Of a stretch of 33,598 nt of DNA, positions 1 to 8,387 are shown piece by piece. The first letter of the stretch is position 1. The number at the start of each line of letters is the position of its first letter. A program made the translations under genes and the position numbers. Below the pieces are notes generated by a model. The model ran no database searches, had not been told where the DNA came from, and worked only from the letters and a program-made list of their open reading frames with translations. The stretch lies in assembly GCA_002733575.1 (NCBI GenBank), contig NVWB01000042.1, forward strand, positions 1 to 33,598, written 5' to 3'. The DNA comes from Blastopirellula sp. Lineage in GTDB: Bacteria; Planctomycetota; Planctomycetia; Pirellulales; Pirellulaceae.

Positions 1-3000
1 GGCATTTGCCAAGAAGTCAAGGTTCGCAAAATCTCCGCTGGCCGAAGCTTGACCTCTACCTTCGGAAGGACGCTTGGCAGAGGCTGGTTCACTATCAGCG
101 AGTGCTCCAAATTCATCGCCTGCAGCGGCCGATTGTTGTTCGGTCTGGGTCTTACGAATGGCCCAAGGGTTCAACAGTAAACTAGGCCGACTGAGCATAT
201 TGCCAGGGTACTTGGTGGCATACTTACGGTCGATGATATAGCGATACATATCGCCGATATTTCTTCCTTCGACATAAAGCGAAAGCAGCTTCGGAACACG
301 AATGGTATACGGCCCCGCGTCTTGTATTTGGCTGAAGTACCGGTACGAATCAAACGCCGGATGATAGCGAGTTGCGAACAGATGAACACGCGTAAACTTC
401 GATGTGTTTGCCAAGATCACAGTTAATGATTTTTCGTCGGCAATCACTTTACTGATTTGCAGTGGTTTATTGCCGCGTTGTTCTAAGTGGCGATTTTTAC
501 TCAGCACATACCCGGCCTTCTTTTCACCTTCGGTAAACTTCAAAATAATTCTCTGGCCGGTCTGTTTCAAGAGCAAGTCGTAATCACCTCGCGGTAGATC
601 GCTGACCTGTAACAATCCGTTTTTGATTGACAGGGTCTGGAATTGATCGGAGACAAACGCATTCCCTCGTAGTTCTAACAGTGAGAATTCTTCGCGAAGC
701 GGTTTATTGGATGTGCCTGTGTAAGGAACCGAAATCGTCTCACCAGACGCAGCATGCAGCGTTTGATATTGGGAATGTTGATAGTTTAATAAAGTCCACT
801 TTTTCGAGATACCTTCGGGGCCATTGGCTGTCACAGAGGTAATATCTTTTAATGCACCTAATTTGATCCTTCCGCCGTTGTTGGTTTGCAACGAGGCATT
901 GATCGAGTTGCGGAAATCGCGGTGTTTGAATACCAAGTGTACAGGGCGTTCCGGCTTGACTTCCCCAGTTTTTCCCAGCAGATCAATGTAATACTGGCCA
1001 TCAATTTTTGCGAGATGTAAATCGTCGACTTTTTCAGTACGATCAATCTGATTCAGCGTGAATGATTGTGTTGTTGTCAGCGTGTTCTTTTTGTTTTGAC
1101 TGGCGTTTTTAACTTGTGCAGTCAGTGTAAAGTGAATTTTAGACAAACGCTCTGGCACTTGGAATTCAAACACCGACTCGCGGTCTTCGTAGAGTTTGAA
1201 GTCACTCACTTCTTTCGAGGTCGATACGCCATCATGATCGACCGATGAGATTGTCAGTTTGATGTTTTCCAGTACCGATAAAGTAATGGGCGTTCCGTTC
1301 AACTTCAGACCAGAACGTACTACCACGGATGCCTTTTTGCGTTTGAGTAATGACTGCCGGTCCACATAGATGCCTGCATTTAAAGCATGATTTTCGGCCT
1401 GATGACTAAAGTTCTGTAGCGAACTCAGACCATCGTGCGAAAGTATGATCGGTTGCGTTCTAGGCTGTGCACTGAAGGGCACAATAATGCGACCATTTTT
1501 ACTTGGTTTGTATTCTGTCCCGGCCATCCATAACGTGGCCTTGGGCACGAGTTCGTTGGATTCATTCAAGATTGTGAAGACATGCCCGGCTGTGCTGGTG
1601 CGTACCAAATGACGCAGTTGGCCTTTGCGGACGACGACCCGGCTACTTTTACCGTTGCCGATAAAGTCGACCACATAGACGCCCGCTTTATCGATGGTGG
1701 GAAATTCAAAATGTCGTTTAACACGTCGCAAAGCAGGCTCTTTGTAGTTGAATATCTGCTGTTTGTTGGCAACCAGTCCATCGAGATTGATGTTCGTGTT
1801 GACTTGCTTCAGGTTTTCTCGATAGTAATTGTCTGTGTTGATTTCGTACACGTTGACGATTAAGGTCTTCACATTTTTGACATATAAGTCAAGCGAAACA
1901 CGATCATTCCCGGCATAGATTTCATTTCTAGTTGCTGCAAAATCTAAATCAATGCGTTCCTTAAGATTTTGGTACATCGCAGGCGGAAGCAATGAGTACC
2001 ACTGTTCTGGATCACCCAGTCCGTTGACAATTTTAGTCTCTGCCATGTGGTGCTTTAGATAGGTGTTGTCGATGTAGTCTTGATACGGTTTGTAGGTAGT
2101 TTCTTTGAGAAAGAAATGATGCAGATATTGGCGGACTATAAGTTCATCGTTACCAACCGGGGGCAACAGGGTAATCTGTTGAAAGTTTTGATTCAAGTTG
2201 CACGGATAACGGCGGCTTTGTTCTAAGCCCATGTACTTGGGATTAATATAACTGACTGAGCGGGGCAGCTTGATGTAGGTCATAAAGCGCCCTTTATCGT
2301 AGATACCCTGAGTACGATCTAATTGCATGCGATGAAACAACACATGGGCTTTTAGCGAATTGTGGACAGGACCTAGCTTGGAAACAAAAGCCCATTGTCG
2401 ATCAAGATAGGCTTTATGCTCTGCCACGTCATGCAGCCAGTCGACATCATCGCTTGGTTGCAACTTCGTTAGATAGGCATTCACAAATTGATTGCGGTTA
2501 AGTACATCAGGCTTTAACTTTAAGACTTCGTCTAACTGGGCTAGTAACAGCAAGCTATGAATTGGGTGCGATCCAAACCCGCCGCTGTTCTTGTAGTTTA
2601 AATCGTCGACAATCAGTTGGGATAGATTCGGATAATCAGGGCGTCTAATTCTTTTAAGTAAGTCTCGGCGACGGTCAGCACTTAAATTGATAGCAATCAC
2701 CCAATCCAAGGCATTATCTTCAAAGCCTTGAAGATTCGTAGTGTAACGACGCAGGGCTCGTTGAGTGAGTGTTTTTAGATCAATTAATGTTTGATTTAAT
2801 TCCGAAGGCAGGTTGGATTTACGATCTAACATGATTCGTTGATGGTTGAAGTTAATCCCCAATTGTTGGCGGAGAAACTCTAGTGACGCCTTGGGATCTT
2901 TGTTGTAGGTCAGTAAGGCTTGTCGATTACGAATTTCGTTGACCCGGGCCGTGTACCGGTAACGCTTGATCCAATCTTTGAGCATCGAATCAACTTTGCT

Positions 3001-3207
3001 GAACTGCTCGGAATTCTGATAATGCAGACAGTGGTAGTAATAATAATCTTCTGTGCCTGGGATCAATTGCTTGAGTGGAACCGCTCGATCTTTAGAGAGC
3101 GAAAACGATTCAATAAAATCAATTTCACCAGCCAAGAGACTATGTGATAACAGCGAAGCAAGGAGCAAAACGCACAGGGTGGTCAATAGATGAATGCTTC
3201 TTCTCAT
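1..3207 (-). CDS. Large secreted protein, probably macroglobulin-like (3' end off window)
   Basis: I checked every codon from the ATG at 3207 down to base 1 and found no stop, so this is one open frame of 1069 codons whose C-terminus lies outside the window. An AGGA lies about 10 bases upstream of the ATG. Residues 1-26 form a signal peptide (basic MRRS, then a Leu-rich core). Residues about 30-500 look helical and are rich in Asn, Gln and Tyr. From about residue 500 to 1000 the sequence alternates like beta-sandwich domains, and a stretch near 605-700 (start AGIYVDRQSLL) resembles the MG2/MG3 domains of bacterial alpha-2-macroglobulins. Residues about 1025-1065 are Gly/Ser/Ala-rich and could be a linker or bait-like segment. 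Alpha-2-macroglobulins are periplasmic protease traps, but no thioester motif is visible in the part present. The coding call is firm; the family assignment is an inference from recognition only. Confidence 0.85.
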   Translation of the reverse strand, partial: MRRSIHLLTTLCVLLLASLLSHSLLAGEIDFIESFSLSKDRAVPLKQLIPGTEDYYYYHCLHYQNSEQFSKVDSMLKDWIKRYRYTARVNEIRNRQALLTYNKDPKASLEFLRQQLGINFNHQRIMLDRKSNLPSELNQTLIDLKTLTQRALRRYTTNLQGFEDNALDWVIAINLSADRRRDLLKRIRRPDYPNLSQLIVDDLNYKNSGGFGSHPIHSLLLLAQLDEVLKLKPDVLNRNQFVNAYLTKLQPSDDVDWLHDVAEHKAYLDRQWAFVSKLGPVHNSLKAHVLFHRMQLDRTQGIYDKGRFMTYIKLPRSVSYINPKYMGLEQSRRYPCNLNQNFQQITLLPPVGNDELIVRQYLHHFFLKETTYKPYQDYIDNTYLKHHMAETKIVNGLGDPEQWYSLLPPAMYQNLKERIDLDFAATRNEIYAGNDRVSLDLYVKNVKTLIVNVYEINTDNYYRENLKQVNTNINLDGLVANKQQIFNYKEPALRRVKRHFEFPTIDKAGVYVVDFIGNGKSSRVVVRKGQLRHLVRTSTAGHVFTILNESNELVPKATLWMAGTEYKPSKNGRIIVPFSAQPRTQPIILSHDGLSSLQNFSHQAENHALNAGIYVDRQSLLKRKKASVVVRSGLKLNGTPITLSVLENIKLTISSVDHDGVSTSKEVSDFKLYEDRESVFEFQVPERLSKIHFTLTAQVKNASQNKKNTLTTTQSFTLNQIDRTEKVDDLHLAKIDGQYYIDLLGKTGEVKPERPVHLVFKHRDFRNSINASLQTNNGGRIKLGALKDITSVTANGPEGISKKWTLLNYQHSQYQTLHAASGETISVPYTGTSNKPLREEFSLLELRGNAFVSDQFQTLSIKNGLLQVSDLPRGDYDLLLKQTGQRIILKFTEGEKKAGYVLSKNRHLEQRGNKPLQISKVIADEKSLTVILANTSKFTRVHLFATRYHPAFDSYRYFSQIQDAGPYTIRVPKLLSLYVEGRNIGDMYRYIIDRKYATKYPGNMLSRPSLLLNPWAIRKTQTEQQSAAAGDEFGALADSEPASAKRPSEGRGQASASGDFANLDFLANA

Positions 3208-3459
3208 GGAACAGTTCCTACAGGCGGTAGATATATTGAGTCAAATTGAGAATTGTTGTAGTGGTACCTTTGCAAAAAGATACGGTACAGATAGACCAAT
3301 GGCCTACTGATTAGGACGAAACAACAGCAGAATCGTTCTTTAAAAGAAGAAAAAGGGGTGAAAAAACAGGATTTGACCTACATGGAGCGGTCTAACACTC
3401 TACTAGAAGACCCGCTCTTCACAACCATCATGATGTTTTTTTATTCCGGAGACACCTAC

Positions 3460-3696
3460 GTGAATAAAATTGCTCTTAGCATGCTGACTCTTGTTATATT
3501 TTACGCATGCGTGGGATCAGTTTCTGCTGGTGTGGAGTTGGATCAAACTAAATTGATAGACCGATTCAACTGCTATCTACAAAAGCGGCTCGCTCAAAGT
3601 TCAATTTCGTATCCCTTGCGAAAATCCCTTTTCAGCATGGCATTAGCCTTGGCATCGCCCTTGATAGTCTGCGTCGTGGCATCCCATTCGATTTGA
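3460..3696 (+). pseudogene. Truncated secreted-protein start (signal peptide fragment)
   Basis: From a GTG at 3460, preceded by GGAG with 8-base spacing, the frame encodes a convincing signal peptide (VNKIALSMLTLVIFYA, ending near GSVSA) followed by about 15 residues. After about base 3565 the DNA matches a short sequence also found in the insertion-sequence debris at 9041 and 31228 (TTCAACTGCTATCTACA). The rest of the frame is antisense to the oxidoreductase gene that ends at 3594. I read this as the 5' stub of an exported protein cut off by a mobile-element end. It could instead be a genuine short peptide or chance. The 250 bases upstream (3208-3459) hold the likely promoter region of the leftward gene and nothing else I recognise. 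Confidence 0.3.
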
Positions 3697-4991
3697 CGAT
3701 TGAGACGAATGGCAATGTTGCTTAAGTGGCAAGTATTGATGGATGCAACGTGAGTCCACACGTCGGACGCCGGCTTCTTGCGACTGGCGATGCAGTCGAA
3801 GAAGTTGTTGACGTGTTCCATGACTGGTCCGCCGTACATGTCTTCCAGCCAGCCAGCCGGGAGCGGATTGTTGTCGAGTTCCTCGATCGGTTTGCCGTCG
3901 ATCGTGCCGCGATTGACGAAGATCCTCCCCTTGGTACCTTCGACCAGAATTCCATTGCGGCCCTCGCTGGTGATCTCCATGAGTACATCATTAGGAAAGT
4001 TGACCTGGACGGTGAAGCGGTGCGGCGTGTTGTAGCGATCGTCGAGTGTCGGATTTCCGTTCTCATCGAAAGGAACCCTAGTTTCGACCATCACCGGTTT
4101 AATGGTTGTCGGGCCCTGTCCCGGTCCACATTGGTCGATGATCCACTGAGCAATATCGATATGGTGAGCGCCCCAGTCCGTCATTTTTCCGCCGCTGTAC
4201 TGGAGCCACCAACGAAATTCCTTGTGACAGTTCGACGCGTCAATGCTTCCATCACCCAGCGTGCGCACCAGGGTTTGTCCCTCTTTGCCGTTCTTGAGAA
4301 ATCGATAAGGCACGTCTTCGGTCGGACCCTTCCACCGATCCCAGTTCAACGTCTTCGGAGGAGCGACCGCAGGAAGCGGTTTGCTGAAGGGATTGTGATT
4401 AAGACCAACCGTGACCTTTTTGATTTTCCCGAGCCGCCCTGAGTGCGCGATGGCGACAGCTTGCAGAAACCGTGGGTCGGAACGCTGTTGTGTGCCGATT
4501 TGAAGAATTCGGTCTGTCTCCTGCGCGACTTTGGAAATTATGCGGCCTTCGTCGACAGTCAGCGTGAGCGGCTTTTCGCAATAGACGTCTTTCCCCGATT
4601 TGAGGGCTTCGGCTGAGATCTTGACGTGCCAGTGATCTACCGTGCCGCAGATAATGGCATCGATGTCATTGCGATCAATGATCGCTCGATAGTCATCGTA
4701 AACGTCAATCTTCACTTCTTTTCCCTTCGCCGCCATGCGTCTGGTGTAAGCCGCTTTTGCGGACGCTGAGTGCGAGGTATCGACATCACACACAGCAATG
4801 ATATCGCCGTAGTTGGTTGCGCGTCGGCCATCTCCTGTCCCCTGGCCGCCACAACCGATCACAGCGACCCTTGGTCGCTCATTTGGAGTATCCGCGCGAA
4901 CTACTGAACCAGAGGAAAACACTCCCAGCGAACCGGCGGCCGCCAGAGTGGAAGTTGATTGTAAAAAATGTCGTCGGTTGAATTGTGCCAT
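3594..4991 (-). CDS. Gfo/Idh/MocA family oxidoreductase, Tat-exported
   Basis: A 465-residue NAD(P)-dependent dehydrogenase-like protein of the Gfo/Idh/MocA family, the secreted type common in planctomycetes. Residues 1-33 are a Tat signal (FNRRHFLQ, then an Ala-rich core ending VRA). The Rossmann motif GCGGQG lies at 46-51 and the EKP motif (CEKPLT) at 138-143; the C-terminal alpha/beta domain includes GGKMTDWGAHHIDIAQW. The family usually oxidises or reduces sugars and related compounds with tightly bound cofactor; the substrate cannot be told from sequence. The ATG at 4991 is chosen because the Tat motif follows directly; a GTG at 5003 in the same frame is possible, and neither has a strong ribosome site. 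The gene is visibly GC-richer than the large gene to its left and stands alone between gene fragments and repeats, which fits acquisition as a unit. Confidence 0.95.
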   Translation of the reverse strand: MAQFNRRHFLQSTSTLAAAGSLGVFSSGSVVRADTPNERPRVAVIGCGGQGTGDGRRATNYGDIIAVCDVDTSHSASAKAAYTRRMAAKGKEVKIDVYDDYRAIIDRNDIDAIICGTVDHWHVKISAEALKSGKDVYCEKPLTLTVDEGRIISKVAQETDRILQIGTQQRSDPRFLQAVAIAHSGRLGKIKKVTVGLNHNPFSKPLPAVAPPKTLNWDRWKGPTEDVPYRFLKNGKEGQTLVRTLGDGSIDASNCHKEFRWWLQYSGGKMTDWGAHHIDIAQWIIDQCGPGQGPTTIKPVMVETRVPFDENGNPTLDDRYNTPHRFTVQVNFPNDVLMEITSEGRNGILVEGTKGRIFVNRGTIDGKPIEELDNNPLPAGWLEDMYGGPVMEHVNNFFDCIASRKKPASDVWTHVASINTCHLSNIAIRLNRQIEWDATTQTIKGDAKANAMLKRDFRKGYEIEL

Positions 4992-5194
4992 GGGTGATTC
5001 CACTTAAGAGTAGTGTCAATGAGTAAATAGCAACGAGCCGGTCGCCACTATCTGGAATTCTCGTTGGGTTAATTGTGCATTAAAATAAACTCACCTCCGT
5101 GTACAAATAATTAAAACACAGCCAACATTCTGTAACAATTGGACTTAGATTTTAATTTGACATCCAAGAACTGCAGCAATCATTATGACAGAGG

Positions 5195-5275
5195 CTGTAC
5201 AGATGATCAAATCTTTTCAAAATCCGACAGATATTTCAGCGATTGCGTACCGCGATTCAGAAAATTCTTAGTAGA
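5195..5275 (+). repeat. Degenerate half copy of the dispersed inverted-repeat element
   Basis: This stretch resembles the inner part of the arm seen at 29176-29240 and 18460-18520 (GATGATC, TCTTTTCA, CAGCGATTGCG, then CGCGATTC and TTAGTAG). It is diverged, lacks the terminal inverted repeat, and is interrupted downstream by another repeat at 5344. The surrounding 4992-5533 region contains no convincing gene; a short frame at 5139-5384 runs through these repeats and is taken as chance. Confidence 0.4.
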
Positions 5276-5343
5276 GGAAAAAACAGATCTAAGCGGCAAC
5301 TCGCTCGTAGGATTTAATCACTCCACAACGTCGATCATGGCGA

Positions 5344-5366
5344 GCGAGACGGTTTTGTACGGGGAG
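5344..5366 (+). repeat. Direct repeat, copy 1 (23 bases, flanks sulfatase gene)
   Basis: An exact 23-base sequence starting GCGAGACGGTTTTGTACGGG occurs here and at 8346-8368 in the same orientation, one copy on each side of the GC-richer sulfatase gene at 5760-8042. It may be the end of a degenerate insertion sequence. Confidence 0.7.
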
Positions 5367-5437
5367 AGTTTCTTCACTGAGTGAGTCATGCATGACAGCT
5401 CAAAATTCATGCGTTATAATTAAGCGACAGGCTCGAT

Positions 5438-5533
5438 TGTTTTAAGTTCACCTTGACGGATACAATTCACATAAATGTGTGGATTGAGAATCGCCTATAA
5501 TAACCACCGAAGGTCGCTGGGCTAATACACCCC
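5438..5533 (+). repeat. Right half of the dispersed inverted-repeat element
   Basis: The sequence TTTTAAGTTC ... GATTGAGAATCGCC ... AACCACCGAAGGTCGCTGGG ... TACACC matches the right half of the complete element at 8061-8264 and, reversed, the left half at 29042-29135. Its outer end falls exactly where the DUF1585 gene fragment starts (5534). No matching left terminus was found upstream. Confidence 0.75.
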
Positions 5534-5632
5534 ACCATCGACAAACTGCTTCAAGCATTAGATGCCAAGGGAGGAGGATTGCGTGACCTTGTGCAAGGCA
5601 TCGTTGCGAGCCAGTCATTCCAATCAAATTGA
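5534..5632 (+). pseudogene. C-terminal fragment of a DUF1585 (cytochrome-type) protein
   Basis: Thirty-two codons followed by TGA read TIDKLLQALDAKGGG and then LRDLVQGIVASQSFQSN. This pattern (a helix, then L-V-x-x-I-V-x-S-x-x-F near the terminus) is typical of the C-terminus of the planctomycete proteins with DUF1587/1592/1588/1585 domains. No start codon or upstream part of such a gene is present; the half repeat at 5438-5533 directly abuts it. I infer that insertion or recombination at the repeat removed the rest. The 127 bases that follow lead to the sulfatase start and show nothing clear. Confidence 0.55.
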
Positions 5633-5759
5633 GCTTGCGGTAACCTTGCTCACAGAATAAAGCGTTATCACAACTTCACCGTCGCCAAAAAGAATATGAC
5701 AAAGATTAAAATTAGAGTTTAATCTCAGACTACGCCATTCATAAGAAAGACGCATCGCC

Positions 5760-8042
5760 ATGAATTACCGCTATTTACTCTTTGTTTTGTCTATTCTTCT
5801 CAGTTCTGCGGCAATTTATCCGTGTTCTGCTCAGGTGGCTCAATCAGGAGCGGCAAACGCCCAACGGCCCAATATCCTCTATTTTTATGTCGACGACATG
5901 GGTTGGGGCAGTATTGGGCCCAATGCCCAGGCACAACGTCGCGAGGCGGGTCTTCCCTCTGTGCGCACGCCTAATATTGATTCGCTGGCCGCTGCAGGGG
6001 TCAACTTTACACGCGTTTATGGCTGCATGGTTTGCTCACCTGCACGCTCCTCTCATCAAACCGGTTTCCATCAGGGGCACACCTTCGCCGATCGCAACGA
6101 TCCTAATAACGCCAAAAAAGCAATCCGCACCGACGACATCACCATGGGCGACGCCCTGGCCAAAGCCGGCTACACCACCGGCTACTGGGGCAAGTGGGGA
6201 TATGGTGGTTCCAAAGATCAGGAGAACCCAACACTCGACAACATTCAGACGCTGCCTACCTCCCATGGTTACCAGTATGTCCTTGCTGAACTCCACCATG
6301 TGCGTGCCCACACTTTTTTCCAGCCCACGCTCTGGCACGCACCGGCAAAAGGAAATACTTCAGGTGGCCTCGATCTTATCACCAACACCATGAAACCCTA
6401 TCAAGGCGACAAGGCATACAGCAACGACCCAACCAACCACAATCACCCGGACTATCCCTCCACGGCTTACTGCGATGATCTCTACGCCACGCACTGCCTC
6501 GACTTCGTCCGCACCAACGCCAAAAAGTACAACGCCACAGGCACACCCTTCTTTGGTTTGCTCGCAGTGCAAGTTCCACACGCCCCTTTCGGCGAAATTG
6601 CCGAACTGCCAGAATGGGACGCCGCTTACCAAGCCGACAAACATTTTGGCAAACTTGCCACACAGACACGTCAGTGGGCAGCGATGGTCACACGCATTGA
6701 TGCACACATTGGTAACATCCTTGCGGCGCTCGATGACCCCAATGGCGATGGCAATCACGACGACTCCGTGGCCGACAACACGTTGGTCATCTTCATGTCT
6801 GACAACGGCGGGCCCGGCGGTAAAAACAATACGGAACTTGACGCCAACGGCGGCCTTCGTGGCGTCAAGGGTTCGATTCAAGAAGGTGGCATCCGCGTGC
6901 CCACCGTGATGCGCTGGCCTGCAAAGATTAACGCCACTTCCAAACTTAAAGCAGGCACAAGCAGTGACCAGGTGATTGACGTTACTGACCTGCTGCCCAC
7001 CTTCTGCCAGCTGGCCGGTACGGCTATCCCTTTGGGAATTGACGGGGTATCAATTGCGCCCACGCTGACAGGTCAAGGGCAACAACGTCAACGTGATTTT
7101 ATTATTCACGAAGCGGGCAACGACCAGTCTATCATTCACCGCAATTACAAGCTCGTGCGTCATTCAGACAAAAAAGGTAATAACGTTTCCTTCAGCCTGT
7201 ACGATCTCAAAATGGATCATGCCGAACAAAAAGACATCATCCGTTCTCACGCAAAATTTTCGGATGAACTCAAAACCCTTCTGCTTGGCGAACGTGTCTT
7301 AGAGCCACATGGCTTTGCCAACACCTATCACCATTGGACCGGTCAAAATGGCGCCAAAACATCCAGTGCCAATAACTGGTCTGACTATGAATATGCCAAC
7401 GCCGGTATCACCTACATGACCGACAACGGCGCTCCACAAATTTCGTGGATCGCCACGATGAAAAACAATGGCACAAAACCAGCGACCGCCAAAGCTGATG
7501 CCGACCTGGACGTTCTGGGTTTTGAAATACGAGGCCACTCAGGCAAAGCCACACAGACACTTGATCTGAATGCACAAACACTCACAGGGCGTAATCAAAT
7601 TCGCCTGGTATCTGGTGGACATATTCTTTTGAATGGAGGGACACTCCAGTCACAGCGATGGATTGATCTGCTGCAAGATGCATCGATTACGGGCAGCGGA
7701 ACTCTTGACGCAGACTTGTATAACGCAGGCCAACTTGTCGTCACGGGCACCCAAGGTATCAATGTCACCGGTACCTATCACGCGTCGAGCACAGCCACCG
7801 TCAACATGGCTTTGTCTGGCAAAGCAAATCCCAGACTCAATGTTGCCCAAAAAGCAACACTGGACGGGACACTGGTTTTGACCACACCCGCTGGCTTTAC
7901 CCCCGGTTCCGGTGAGACATTCACGATTGTTACGGCAAAATCAATCAGCGGTAAATTCACTCACAACAAAGTTACCGCCTCCAGCGGCATCCGGTTTAAG
8001 ATCCGCTACACCCCCACCACCATTACTGTGACTGTGGATTAA
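5760..8042 (+). CDS. Secreted sulfatase with C-terminal beta-rich extension
   Basis: A 760-residue arylsulfatase-type enzyme that hydrolyses sulfate esters. Residues 1-24 form a signal peptide ending PCSA-QV. The catalytic signature CSPARSSHQTG begins at Cys92, the residue converted to formylglycine by a sulfatase-maturing enzyme (not encoded in this window). Metal ligands are Asp45/Asp46 (VDDMGWG) and Asp348/Asn349 (SDNGGPGG). The sulfatase fold ends near residue 510. About 240 further residues form a Gly/Thr/Ser-rich, repetitive beta-strand region (LDLNAQTLTG, GTLDADLYNAGQLVVTG, GSGETFTIVTAKSISGKF) resembling passenger-type or autotransporter-associated strand repeats, perhaps for surface attachment or carbohydrate contact. 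The gene is GC-rich with many GCC/ACC codons, unlike the sulfatases at 12433 and 15621, and is flanked by direct repeats at 5344 and 8346. Acquisition by transfer is likely. Substrate unknown. Confidence 0.95.
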   Translation: MNYRYLLFVLSILLSSAAIYPCSAQVAQSGAANAQRPNILYFYVDDMGWGSIGPNAQAQRREAGLPSVRTPNIDSLAAAGVNFTRVYGCMVCSPARSSHQTGFHQGHTFADRNDPNNAKKAIRTDDITMGDALAKAGYTTGYWGKWGYGGSKDQENPTLDNIQTLPTSHGYQYVLAELHHVRAHTFFQPTLWHAPAKGNTSGGLDLITNTMKPYQGDKAYSNDPTNHNHPDYPSTAYCDDLYATHCLDFVRTNAKKYNATGTPFFGLLAVQVPHAPFGEIAELPEWDAAYQADKHFGKLATQTRQWAAMVTRIDAHIGNILAALDDPNGDGNHDDSVADNTLVIFMSDNGGPGGKNNTELDANGGLRGVKGSIQEGGIRVPTVMRWPAKINATSKLKAGTSSDQVIDVTDLLPTFCQLAGTAIPLGIDGVSIAPTLTGQGQQRQRDFIIHEAGNDQSIIHRNYKLVRHSDKKGNNVSFSLYDLKMDHAEQKDIIRSHAKFSDELKTLLLGERVLEPHGFANTYHHWTGQNGAKTSSANNWSDYEYANAGITYMTDNGAPQISWIATMKNNGTKPATAKADADLDVLGFEIRGHSGKATQTLDLNAQTLTGRNQIRLVSGGHILLNGGTLQSQRWIDLLQDASITGSGTLDADLYNAGQLVVTGTQGINVTGTYHASSTATVNMALSGKANPRLNVAQKATLDGTLVLTTPAGFTPGSGETFTIVTAKSISGKFTHNKVTASSGIRFKIRYTPTTITVTVD

Positions 8043-8060
8043 TATCACCCCGTTTTATGG

Positions 8061-8264
8061 TAAATTGGCCCAGCGACCTTCGGCGTGAACATCCTTTCAC
8101 TAGCTCAGTTTCAATCACGTCGCGATTGACCAGAAATTCATTGAACAAATCAAGCTCATCCAACTTCGAATATTATAAGTTCTTCTGAATAGACATTTTC
8201 CACATCTTTGAGCGAATTGAGAGTCGCCTGGAGTAACCACCGAAGGTCGCTGGGCCAGTACACC
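8061..8264. mobile_element. MITE-like element with terminal inverted repeats (complete copy)
   Basis: The left end GGCCCAGCGACCTTCGG (8067-8083) and right end CCGAAGGTCGCTGGGCC (8240-8256) are a perfect 17-bp inverted repeat. The interior has two unlike arms: on the minus strand a left arm with CTAGTGAAAGGATGTTCACG and GCGACGTGATT, and on the plus strand a right arm with AAGTTCTTCTGAAT and GAATTGAGAGTCGCC. No coding frame fits in 204 bases, so if mobile it depends on a transposase in trans. The same structure in opposite orientation is at 29042-29272. Position directly after the sulfatase stop could also affect the mRNA end. No target duplication was evident. Confidence 0.8.
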
Positions 8265-8345
8265 GGTCATTTCGGAACGAGACTCTAAATCGGTAAGTTG
8301 CTGCTACTCTAGCATTTACAAGAAAATGTCGCGCCGAGACATGTA

Positions 8346-8368
8346 GCGAGACGGTTTTGTACGGGGAG
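8346..8368 (+). repeat. Direct repeat, copy 2 (23 bases)
   Basis: Exact match, same orientation, to 5344-5366. Together the two copies bracket the sulfatase gene. The base after the shared block differs (GATTCACC here, AGTTTC in the other copy). Confidence 0.7.
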
Positions 8369-8387
8369 GATTCACCATTTTCTCATT

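Noticed and set aside
3726-4442. 238-codon plus-strand frame
   Set aside because: Fully antisense to the oxidoreductase, whose motifs (Tat, GxGxxG, EKP) are clear; long opposite frames are expected in GC-richer genes.
5139-5384. 81-codon plus-strand frame
   Set aside because: It runs through two unrelated repeats (5195-5275 and 5344-5366) and has no signal of coding.
5195-5533. A single complete MITE spanning both half copies
   Set aside because: Both halves are in the same orientation, whereas complete copies have the arms in opposite orientation; they are more likely separate fragments.
6360-6881. 173-codon minus-strand frame inside the first sulfatase
   Set aside because: Shadow of the sulfatase coding strand; no features of its own.
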